From an uncultured Bacteroidales bacterium (GTDB lineage: Bacteria; Bacteroidota; Bacteroidia; Bacteroidales; Bacteroidaceae), in contig CACYYM010000006.1 of assembly GCA_902778625.1 (NCBI GenBank), positions 62,001 to 126,000 on the forward strand: a stretch of 64,000 nt of DNA. The letters run 5' to 3'. This document shows positions 18,282-25,142 of this stretch, in pieces. The stretch's first letter is position 1. Each line of letters starts with the position of its first letter. Below the pieces are notes generated by a model. It ran no database searches. It saw nothing but the letters and a program-made list of their open reading frames with translations, and was not told the DNA's origin. Position numbers and translations under genes: made by a program.

Positions 18282-20552
18282 ATGGAGGACATTAACTTTC
18301 GTGAGATGGAAGACGAGCGGATGGTTGCCGAAGCGTATCAGCACTTGATTGACACTTACTTGGCATCCCACCACCGCAAGCACACCGAAATCATCGACAA
18401 GGCGTTCAACTTCGCAAAGGAAGCGCACAAGGGCGTCCGACGACTTTCCGGCGAGCCATACATCATGCATCCCATCGCTGTGGCGCAGATTGCGTGCGAG
18501 GACATCGGCTTGGGCAGCACCGGTATCTGCTCGGCGCTCCTGCACGATGTGGTAGAGGATACGGACTACACGGTAGAGGACATTGCCAACATCTTCGGGC
18601 CTAAGATTGCGCAGATTGTCGATGGACTGACCAAGATATCGGGCGGCATCTTCGGCGACAAAGCGTCGGTGCAGGCTGAGTCGTTCAAGAAGTTGCTCCT
18701 CACGATGAGCGAGGACATACGAGTCATCCTGATTAAGATTTCCGACCGACTGCACAACATGCGCACCCTGGGCAGCCAGCTCCCCGGAAAGCAGTATAAG
18801 ATAGCGGGCGAGACGCTCTACATCTACGCTCCTCTGGCACACCGGCTCGGCCTGAACAAGGTAAAGGAAGAGCTCGAGGACCTCAGCTTCAAGTACGAAC
18901 ACCCTGAGGAATACAAGGCAATCGAAAGGCAGCTCGAGGACACTCGGGAGCACTTGACCACCATCTTCGACCAGTTCACGGCTCCAATCCGCCAGCGCCT
19001 CGACGAAGCGGGCATCAAGTATGAGATAAAGGCACGCTTCAAAAAGCCCTACAGCATCTGGACAAAGATGCAGACGAAGCACGTCACCTTCGAAGAAGTC
19101 TATGACATACTGGCCGTCCGCATCATTTTCGAAGTGTCGGAAGGGATGAACGAAACGGACGAGTGCTTTAAGATATACAACATTGCCAGCACGATTTACA
19201 AGCCACACCCCGACCGTTTGCGCGACTGGGTGCACAACAAAAAAGCCAACGGCTACCAGGCACTCCACTCGACACTCATGAGCAAAGCGGGCAAATGGAT
19301 CGAGGTGCAGATACGAAGCCGCCGCATGGACGACATCGCAGAGCACGGCTTTGCGGCTCATTGGAAGTACAAGGACGGCGACAACTCTGCGGATAGCACC
19401 GACGACGGGCTCGACAAGTGGCTCTATCAAATCAAGGAAATCCTGGACGACCCACAGCCCAACGCCATCGACTTTCTCGACACCATCAAGCTCAACCTCT
19501 TTGCCAACGAGATTTTCGTCGTGACGCCAAAAGGAGAGTTCAAGACAATGCCGGCAGGTTGCACAGTCCTAGACTTCGCATTCAGCGTGCACACCTTCCT
19601 CGGCACCCACTGCATCGGAGCAAAGGTGAACCACAAACTCGTCGGCATCAGTCAAGTGCTACAGAGCGGCGACCAAGTCGAGATTCTCACCTCGAAGAAC
19701 CAAAAAGTCGAGAAAAGCTGGATAGAACATGTCACGACGGCAAAGGCGAAGGGTAAGATAGAAGCCATCCTGCGCCGACTCGAACGCGAGAAGCAAAAGG
19801 AGGGAGAAGACATACTGACCGACTTCCTGCAGCAAAACGAGAAGGAAGCCACGAGCGTCAACATCGCAAAGCTGTGCCGCTACCACGCCTTGACCAGCCG
19901 CGAGGAACTCCTCTCTGCAATTGGTTCGAAGACCATCACGCTTGGAGAAGGCGACCTGACTGCACTCAACGAGAAAATCAAATCGAAAAAACGCTGGAGC
20001 CAATACCTCAACATCTTCTCGAAAAAGAAGGACAAGGGCGCATCCGAAACAGCAGAACAGGAAGCCTCACCTCAGGAAAATTCGGAGGCAGCACCCCAAA
20101 TCGACAAGAAGAAACCGCTTATCCTCAGCGAGGAGACCATCGACCGATACACTTTGTGCGACCAGTGTCACCCCATTCCCGGCGACGATGTGCTCGGATA
20201 CATCGGCGAAGGAGGTCAAATCACCATCCACAAGCGCCAATGCGACATAGCAAAGCGACTCAAAGCAACTGGCGGCAACCAAATCCTGGCAGCCTCTTGG
20301 GACACACACGGCACACTCTCCTTCCCTGCCACACTGCACATCATCGGCTTCGACCGCGTAGGCGTCTTGCATCAGATCACGGGCATCCTGTCGCAGCAGC
20401 TCAACATGAACATCCACAGCATACACATCGACACCAGCGACGGCCTTTTTACCGCCGAACTCCGACTCGGTGTGCACGACGCCAAGGACCTCCAAAACAT
20501 CTGTCGCGACCTGAAAAAAATCGAGGAAGTCGAAGACGTCAGACGCTTCTAG
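18282..20552 (+). CDS. rel: Bifunctional (p)ppGpp synthetase/hydrolase Rel
   Basis: The protein has 756 residues from ATG 18282; an in-frame GTG three codons upstream is possible. The order is as follows. An HD hydrolase domain has His63, His88-Asp89 and the adjacent Glu92-Asp93, all intact. A synthetase domain has RFKKPYSIWTKMQ and GYQALHSTL. A TGS domain (IFVVTPKGEFKTMPAGCTVL) follows, then a conserved-cysteine zinc domain (CDQCHPIPGDDVLGYI; HKRQCDIA) and a C-terminal ACT domain (VGVLHQITGILSQQLNMNI). All catalytic motifs of both activities are present. It makes and degrades the stringent-response alarmone. Length is standard for long RSH proteins. Confidence 0.97.
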   Translation: MEDINFREMEDERMVAEAYQHLIDTYLASHHRKHTEIIDKAFNFAKEAHKGVRRLSGEPYIMHPIAVAQIACEDIGLGSTGICSALLHDVVEDTDYTVEDIANIFGPKIAQIVDGLTKISGGIFGDKASVQAESFKKLLLTMSEDIRVILIKISDRLHNMRTLGSQLPGKQYKIAGETLYIYAPLAHRLGLNKVKEELEDLSFKYEHPEEYKAIERQLEDTREHLTTIFDQFTAPIRQRLDEAGIKYEIKARFKKPYSIWTKMQTKHVTFEEVYDILAVRIIFEVSEGMNETDECFKIYNIASTIYKPHPDRLRDWVHNKKANGYQALHSTLMSKAGKWIEVQIRSRRMDDIAEHGFAAHWKYKDGDNSADSTDDGLDKWLYQIKEILDDPQPNAIDFLDTIKLNLFANEIFVVTPKGEFKTMPAGCTVLDFAFSVHTFLGTHCIGAKVNHKLVGISQVLQSGDQVEILTSKNQKVEKSWIEHVTTAKAKGKIEAILRRLEREKQKEGEDILTDFLQQNEKEATSVNIAKLCRYHALTSREELLSAIGSKTITLGEGDLTALNEKIKSKKRWSQYLNIFSKKKDKGASETAEQEASPQENSEAAPQIDKKKPLILSEETIDRYTLCDQCHPIPGDDVLGYIGEGGQITIHKRQCDIAKRLKATGGNQILAASWDTHGTLSFPATLHIIGFDRVGVLHQITGILSQQLNMNIHSIHIDTSDGLFTAELRLGVHDAKDLQNICRDLKKIEEVEDVRRF

Positions 20553-20674
20553 ACATTCAATCTGCGCATTTACAAGGTTATCCTTTCCAAATCATCCAGT
20601 ACACCCGTCATATACCTGTTTGATGCAAAAGTCGTCTTCGCAGCATCACAACACAAATCAGTCAACCTTGAACC

Positions 20675-21637
20675 ATGATAGACAGAAGAACATTCTTTAA
20701 GCGTGTGGCTGGGGCAGGAGCGCTCATTGCCACCTCACAACTCCCCCTGTTGGCGGAAGACAATCCCGCCGTGTTCCCAAAGCGGGGAAGGTACGAACGC
20801 CTCTCACTCAGTTATGCGACTGTGGAAATAGGTCTGGAGAAGCCCTTCTCTGTCCTGCATATATCCGACACCCATCTCACAGCAGCCTACAAGCACGAGA
20901 ATGAGAAGAAGCATCAACTACATGAGAAGCGCACCACAACCTTTGGCGGCAGGCAGGAAGAGGCACTTCGCGACGCTTTGGCTTGGGCTAAGGAGCATGT
21001 GGACTATGTGGTCCATACGGGCGACCTCATAGACTGGCAAAGTGAAGCGAACTTCGACCTTGTGAAGAAATACTTTGGCGAGGGTGCCATCGGTTCCTTG
21101 GGAAATCACGAGTTCAGTACAGACATGTGGCTGAGCGACCCCAAAGAGGAGCATACCGAAGCGTACAAGGACAATACGCGCAAGGTTCTGCAAGGCGTCT
21201 ATCCCTTCGACATCTCCCTGTATAGCCAGATAGTGAATGGCGTGAATTTTGTCACCCTCGATGATGTCTATGGCTATGTGACAGAAGAACAGGTGAGGCT
21301 ATTCAAGGAAGAAGCCGCCAAAGGCCTTCCCATCGTGCTTTGCATGCACGTGCCTTTCTTTACGGACAACATTTGGCGGGCAGCCGTGCGTTTCTGGAGC
21401 GACAAGGGAAAGCTGACCTATAGCGCAGTTCCCAAGCCAAACGGGGACTATAAGCTTCAACAGGAAGATGCCGTCACACGCGATTTCATCCAATACCTCA
21501 AGCATGAGCCCCTCCTTCGCTGCATACTTGCAGGTCATGAGCATGTGACCGTCGAGGACCAGTTTTCGCCTACATGCCGAGAATATGTTGTGGCAGGGAA
21601 CTTCCTCTTTCATGGGCGAGAAGTCCTGTTCGTGTGA
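20675..21637 (+). CDS. Secreted metallophosphoesterase
   Basis: The protein has 320 residues. The N-terminus RRTFFKRVAGAGALIATSQL has a twin-arginine-like motif before a hydrophobic stretch; export may also be Sec-dependent. Calcineurin-like metal motifs are in order: ISDTH, HTGDLIDW, GNHEFS, MHVPFF and AGHEHV. The protein therefore carries a two-metal phosphoesterase site and probably acts on phosphate esters in the periplasm. The substrate is unknown. The stop is directly followed by a remnant of a mobile-element gene, so the 3' flank has been rearranged, but all motifs are complete. Confidence 0.88.
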   Translation: MIDRRTFFKRVAGAGALIATSQLPLLAEDNPAVFPKRGRYERLSLSYATVEIGLEKPFSVLHISDTHLTAAYKHENEKKHQLHEKRTTTFGGRQEEALRDALAWAKEHVDYVVHTGDLIDWQSEANFDLVKKYFGEGAIGSLGNHEFSTDMWLSDPKEEHTEAYKDNTRKVLQGVYPFDISLYSQIVNGVNFVTLDDVYGYVTEEQVRLFKEEAAKGLPIVLCMHVPFFTDNIWRAAVRFWSDKGKLTYSAVPKPNGDYKLQQEDAVTRDFIQYLKHEPLLRCILAGHEHVTVEDQFSPTCREYVVAGNFLFHGREVLFV

Positions 21638-21639
21638 CC

Positions 21640-21864
21640 TTTCCAGAAATCCTGCATCAATGTTTCCGTCTTCCGAATGGAGAAGAGGAAGGAACGTGGT
21701 TCACTTGCAAGCAGGTCAGCGAAGCGCTCATGAAGGTCTATCCCTCGATGAAACGTGGCAACGCCACCAACATCCGCATCGGCCAAACGCTGAAGTATCT
21801 GGGCTGTCAGATGAAGCACACATATAAGGGTGCAGCGTATAAGTTGGTTGAAGTTGCAGCATAA
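21640..21864 (+). pseudogene. C-terminal remnant of a DUF3874-type (VirE/VapE-like) protein
   Basis: About 75 codons have a sensible sequence: LHQCFRLPNGEEEGTWFTC, then a winged-helix-like QTLKYLGCQMKHTYKGAAYK and a stop. This resembles the end of Bacteroidales proteins with a DUF3874 C-terminus attached to a primase/helicase-like VirE core. The core is missing. The frame merges upstream with the metallophosphoesterase coding region in another frame, so no proper start exists. I interpret it as a degraded fragment from a mobile unit. The next base pairs begin a 154-bp inverted-repeat element. Confidence 0.6.
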
Positions 21865-21865
21865 A

Positions 21866-22019
21866 TTGCAAAAACACTCGTCACTCGTCAAAGTGACTGA
21901 TAATGAGGAAGTAAGACCCTGATGAGTATATGATGAGTCATCAGGCACTCATCAGGGTCTATCACATTGAGAATCTTTGCATTAAGGGCTAAACCTGATG
22001 AGTGACGAGTGTTTTGCAA
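21866..22019. repeat. 154-bp inverted-repeat element, copy 1 (complete)
   Basis: The ends are near-perfect 24-bp inverted repeats (21866-21890 and 21996-22019; core CACTCGTCACTC). They differ by one indel and one substitution. Inside are a perfect 12-bp inverted repeat (ACCCTGATGAGT at 21916-21927 and its complement at 21947-21958) and a 13-bp palindrome TGATGAGTCATCA at 21931-21943. It begins one base after the DUF3874 remnant's stop. A diverged second copy lies at 42841-42993. No transposase is nearby. It could be a MITE or a structured RNA. Confidence 0.8.
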
Positions 22020-22039
22020 AAAAGATTTTTCTTTTTCTT

Positions 22040-22195
22040 CCCTCAAGGGGGGGGGAGGTTCAAACGCAGGCTGCTGCGATGGCCAACATAACACGTTAAG
22101 TTGGATGACTTAACACGTTAAGTTTGAGAATTAGCCGTGTTAAGTTGGGCAACGACCCATGTTAAGTTTGCATTTTAACTGTGTGACGTTTGAAA
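22040..22195. repeat. 22-bp dyad array, locus H (mixed arms)
   Basis: Centres lie at 22093, 22115, 22137 and 22159, with TTAAC-AC-GTTAA as the clearest type. Two further dyads lie exactly on the same 22-bp register upstream: CGCAG/CTGCG centred at 22071.5 and CCTC/GAGG centred at 22049.5. The unit at 22181 is degraded. This array shows different arm sequences in one register. Confidence 0.75.
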
Positions 22196-22244
22196 ACTTT
22201 CCTAGAAATTTTCCCTTATCTCTTGTAGGTAAGGGATTTTTTCA

Positions 22245-22252
22245 TATCTTTG
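22245..22252 (+). promoter_or_regulatory. -7 box for the exonuclease gene
   Basis: TATCTTTG lies 31 bp before the ATG at 22283. Confidence 0.75.
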
Positions 22253-22282
22253 CAGAAAAAAATCAAATAATCATATATATAT

Positions 22283-23416
22283 ATGAAACTAGACTTATTC
22301 GGTTCTCTCTTCAAAAACAAGAAGGAAACCAATGAACTATCACGACCCGTAGCATCACGGATAAAGCTCTATGAGAAGGACGAACCCTCGCCTGACTTTG
22401 TGGCGATTGATATCGAATACGCCGACTCTGCACAAAACATCTGCCAATTCGGACTGACAGTCGTGCGTGAACTGCAAATAGTGGAGCAGAGATGCTGGAA
22501 TATCCAGCCTCCAGGAAACCAATACGATGAGAACTACACAAAAACCCATCACCTTACAGCCGCCGATACCACTGATGCACCTACGTTTCCTGAGGCATGG
22601 AAAGAGATAGAACCTTATCTACAAGGGCAGAAGTTGTGGGCACATCACGCGACAAGCGTGGAGCAACCCATCCTTAACAAGAATCTCGACCGACACAATA
22701 TACCGCACGATTCGTACAGGGTAAACGACAGTCGGGAACTTTACAAACGCCCTGAATGTTCGGGGAAGGGCAACGGACTAGAGCAGTGCTGCATGGCACT
22801 CGGCATTCCATGCAAAAACCATCATAACGCAGGAGCAGACGCTTATATGTGCGCCGAAATCATTATCGCCCACATGAAGAGTCAGCAGCCCAACTGGGAA
22901 GGCGTTCCCGTGTCAAACGAGGATATGCGCAAGAAAAAACAAGAGAAGCGTATTCTGCACCTCGGTGAGTTTTTGGAATACTTCGCAGGCACCCCTTCGG
23001 GTAAGGAAGATGTCTTTGCTGAAATATCATCCACTTTCTGCGGAGCTGAGCCGCAGATTATAGACGTGTTCGACAAGGGCGACAAAACGACAGAAGGCAA
23101 GACGGTAAGCGTGGACTTCTCACGCCTCGATAAAAGTGAATCCAATCCGCTTTACGGAAAGAAAGTTAATGTGACCGGGATATTTTCCATTAGCCGTAAA
23201 GAAATAGAAGCTGCCGTGGAAACAATGGGCGCAAATCTCGTCTCAAAACCTGCAAGAAATACGGATGCAGTTATTCTCGGAACACGCAACGTTGGACCGA
23301 ACAAACTACGCGGTATAGAAGAGCAGGAGGCAAAGGGACATCACATTGCGCTAATTGTCGGAGACAACGACCTCAATGCGTTACTCTATGGTGACGGGCA
23401 CAAGTTCTTTGAGTAG
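22283..23416 (+). CDS. DnaQ-like 3'-5' exonuclease with C-terminal BRCT domain
   Basis: The protein has 377 residues. Residues 35-200 form a DEDDh-type exonuclease: DFVAIDIEY (Exo I), AHHATSVEQPIL (Exo II position, with Glu where Asp is usual) and HNAGADAYMCAEIII (Exo III). Residues 285-377 form a BRCT domain (LYGKKVNVTGIF, AAVETMGANLVSKPARNTDAV). A nuclease joined to a BRCT domain suggests recruitment to DNA ends or repair complexes. The codons look more AT-rich than those of neighbouring genes, and the gene lies in a patch with a mobile-element remnant, which suggests acquisition. The Exo II change may alter activity. Confidence 0.85.
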   Translation: MKLDLFGSLFKNKKETNELSRPVASRIKLYEKDEPSPDFVAIDIEYADSAQNICQFGLTVVRELQIVEQRCWNIQPPGNQYDENYTKTHHLTAADTTDAPTFPEAWKEIEPYLQGQKLWAHHATSVEQPILNKNLDRHNIPHDSYRVNDSRELYKRPECSGKGNGLEQCCMALGIPCKNHHNAGADAYMCAEIIIAHMKSQQPNWEGVPVSNEDMRKKKQEKRILHLGEFLEYFAGTPSGKEDVFAEISSTFCGAEPQIIDVFDKGDKTTEGKTVSVDFSRLDKSESNPLYGKKVNVTGIFSISRKEIEAAVETMGANLVSKPARNTDAVILGTRNVGPNKLRGIEEQEAKGHHIALIVGDNDLNALLYGDGHKFFE

Positions 23417-23429
23417 AGAAACCTATAAC

Positions 23430-23468
23430 ACAAAGTTAAGGCGGCAGAAATGCCGCCTTTGTTGTGCT
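23430..23468. terminator. Bidirectional terminator
   Basis: A stem with core AAGGCGGCA/TGCCGCCTT and a GAAA loop is extended by CACAA/TTGTG. It lies between two convergent genes, with T-rich DNA on the plus side. Confidence 0.85.
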
Positions 23469-23479
23469 ATAATCTCTCT

Positions 23480-23968
23480 TTAACTTTCTGGTTTCTCTTC
23501 CTCTGGCTTGACCTCTTCCAATTCGCTATCATCTATTGAGCCGACGCCGGAATATGTTTTAAGACTCGTATAAAACTTTTGACCTCCAAGTTTATACGAG
23601 AATTTGACTTTTTCTCCCGTTTTCAGCCAAATATATACTTTACCCTTTTCTGGAGTACTTTCCTCTACTTCCTCATTAACTTTATAAAAACTTGGTTGGT
23701 GAAAGTGAAATATTCGTTTTAGTGTTATTGATATTTCTGCAAGGACTTTTAATACCGCCCATGCAACGACACTTTCAAAACAAACGGCAAGTCCATTAAT
23801 TAGTCCTGCGGGATTAAAAACAGATTCGTAACTTGAAACTTTTACAACAGAAGAAAAACATCCATAAATGATGCCTCCAATTATACCCAAGAATAGAATT
23901 ACATTAGCAATTGTTTTTAAAGTGCTTTCGGTCTCAATTGCATAACCTGGTAGATTTTGAGTTTTCAT
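23480..23968 (-). CDS. Small membrane protein of unknown function
   Basis: The protein has 162 residues. Two hydrophobic segments (TIANVILFLGIIGGIIYGCF and LINGLAVCFESVVAWAVLKV) are followed by a soluble tail with YIWLKTGEKVKFSYKLGGQKF and an acidic end (EEVKPEEEKPES). I do not recognise a family. The two-helix N-terminus and charged tail suggest an inner-membrane protein with a cytoplasmic domain. Its DNA is AT-rich compared with flanking genes, matching the acquired look of 21.6-24.1 kb. It has its own -7 box. Confidence 0.75.
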   Translation of the reverse strand: MKTQNLPGYAIETESTLKTIANVILFLGIIGGIIYGCFSSVVKVSSYESVFNPAGLINGLAVCFESVVAWAVLKVLAEISITLKRIFHFHQPSFYKVNEEVEESTPEKGKVYIWLKTGEKVKFSYKLGGQKFYTSLKTYSGVGSIDDSELEEVKPEEEKPES

Positions 23969-24013
23969 AATGATATGTGTTTAATGGGTAGTTAATTAAT
24001 TATTTCTTGGTTG

Positions 24014-24021
24014 CAAAGATA
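24014..24021 (-). promoter_or_regulatory. -7 box for the small membrane protein
   Basis: TATCTTTG on the minus strand lies about 45 bp before the ATG at 23968. The gap continuing to 24198 holds no gene that I can see. Confidence 0.65.
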
Positions 24022-24147
24022 CAAAAAAAATAAACAACGCGGCCTCAATCCATCAAAAAAAATTCCACCTCATTTCTTTTTGTGACAGAATGACAAACCG
24101 AACTCCAGGAACAAAAGTAACAAACGATTTTGACACAGACCTAAGAG

Positions 24148-24176
24148 AGCCTCGAACCAGTTTCGGGGCTTTCTTT
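24148..24176 (+). terminator. Hairpin between the small membrane protein and the amidase gene
   Basis: AGCCTCGAA/TTCGGGGCT stem (one T-G pair) is followed by TTCTTT on the plus strand. It has no obvious plus-strand gene in front of it and may be a relic. It also lies downstream of the minus-strand amidase gene. Confidence 0.5.
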
Positions 24177-24198
24177 ATGTTTGCAGGGGGGATGTCCC

Positions 24199-25035
24199 TT
24201 ACAAATCCATTTCCTTCAGCACGGGGAACTTTTCGCGGAAGGATTTGAGGCGTTTCAGGTCGAGCTCTTTGGTGAGGACGCTGGCTTCACCATCTGGGGC
24301 AACGGTGGAAAAGCCGAAGGCATCGACGACGCTGGTGCCGCCGCTGTACTCGCAATACGGGTCTTTGCCGATGCGATTCACCCCGAGCACATAACATTGG
24401 TTCTCGATGGCACGGGCTGCGAGCAACACTTTCCAAGCATGCATCCGCACAGAAGGCCAGGAGGCTACACAGATGAGGACTTCGTAGTTGTCCCTACTCC
24501 TCAGCCAAAGCGGGAAACGCAGGTCGTAGCAAGTGGAGAGATGGAAGCGCAGGCCTCGCCACTCGACCGTAACATACTCGCTGCCAGGCGTGTAGTGCTC
24601 CGTCTCGCCACCATAAGAAAAGAGGTGATGCTTGTCGTAAAATTGAACAGCCCCTCCCAAATCCTCCCCTGAACCAAAGGTCGGCGGAAGCCAAGGGACG
24701 GACTTTATTTCTCCCTTCCCTTTAGGGAGGGGCTGGGGGTAGGCTGGTTTGACGAAGTACAGTCTGTTCCTGTAAGAGCCGTCCTGTGCTTTGACGGCGA
24801 CACTTCCTGCTACTGCGGCATCGAGCGTGTCTGCCATCTTCTGCATCCAAAGCAGGGTCTCGCCGTTCTCAGGCTCTGCCACACCCATCGGTTCGGTAGT
24901 GACGCCTGTGCTCCACATCTCGGGAAGTACGTAGATGTCGCACTTCTCGGCAGCGAGCATCAAGCGTTCCGCCGTCTCACGATTCGCCTTGGAGTTCTCC
25001 CAGACGATGTCCATCTGTACCAACGCAACCTTCAT
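24199..25035 (-). CDS. Nitrilase-superfamily amidase (omega-amidase/YafV type) with in-frame insertion
   Basis: The protein has 278 residues from ATG 25035; a longer frame would start upstream of the -7 box. The carbon-nitrogen hydrolase triad is visible as Glu39 (LPEMWSTG), Lys135 (YDKHHLF) and Cys169 (STCYDLRFP). The last motif is typical of omega-amidase/Nit2 homologues that hydrolyse alpha-keto acid amides such as ketoglutaramate. Residues about 98-129 (PQPLPKGKGEIKSVP, WLPPTFGSGEDLGG) are foreign to the family and are encoded by a palindromic element. They sit in a loop between Glu39 and Lys135, so activity may survive. The gene is divergent from an OPT transporter. Confidence 0.9.
   Translation of the reverse strand: MKVALVQMDIVWENSKANRETAERLMLAAEKCDIYVLPEMWSTGVTTEPMGVAEPENGETLLWMQKMADTLDAAVAGSVAVKAQDGSYRNRLYFVKPAYPQPLPKGKGEIKSVPWLPPTFGSGEDLGGAVQFYDKHHLFSYGGETEHYTPGSEYVTVEWRGLRFHLSTCYDLRFPLWLRSRDNYEVLICVASWPSVRMHAWKVLLAARAIENQCYVLGVNRIGKDPYCEYSGGTSVVDAFGFSTVAPDGEASVLTKELDLKRLKSFREKFPVLKEMDL
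24649..24745. repeat. Palindromic element inserted in frame in the amidase gene
   Basis: GCCCCTCCC at 24650-24658 is inverted as GGGAGGGGC at 24725-24733. The segment corresponds to about 31 extra codons in the nitrilase-family protein and keeps its reading frame. Confidence 0.75.
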
Positions 25036-25054
25036 ATCTTCGTCCTTTTGTGTG

Positions 25055-25062
25055 CAAAAGTA
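25055..25062 (-). promoter_or_regulatory. -7 box for the amidase gene
   Basis: TACTTTTG on the minus strand lies 19 bp before ATG 25035. Confidence 0.65.
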
Positions 25063-25070
25063 CAAAATTT

Positions 25071-25098
25071 CTCTAAACTCTAAACCCTAAACTCTAAA
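25071..25098. repeat. Four tandem heptamers between divergent promoters
   Basis: CTCTAAA, CTCTAAA, CCCTAAA, CTCTAAA lie in tandem. The array is 8 bp from the -7 box on each side (25055-25062 and 25107-25114). Confidence 0.85.
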
Positions 25099-25106
25099 CT
25101 TTTTTA

Positions 25107-25114
25107 TATCTTTG
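25107..25114 (+). promoter_or_regulatory. -7 box for the OPT transporter gene
   Basis: TATCTTTG lies 29 bp before ATG 25143. Confidence 0.75.
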
Positions 25115-25142
25115 TACGCAATAACTCTAAAACTTATATATT

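Noticed and set aside
18261..19430. Minus-strand frame of 389 codons over rel
   Set aside because: Antisense shadow of a complete bifunctional Rel protein.
20690..20760. Tat signal peptide on the metallophosphoesterase
   Set aside because: RRTFFK fits loosely, but many Bacteroidales lack Tat and a Sec signal cannot be excluded, so I did not list it as a feature.
21888..22094. Small minus-strand frames with similar sequence (HSSGL...DECMM...RVLL) in both copies of the 154-bp element
   Set aside because: The similarity follows from the DNA repeat; starts and ends differ and the internal palindromes explain the pattern better than a peptide.
24148..24176. Evidence for a lost plus-strand gene before this hairpin
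   Set aside because: No coding signal is visible in 24022-24147; only the hairpin is reported.
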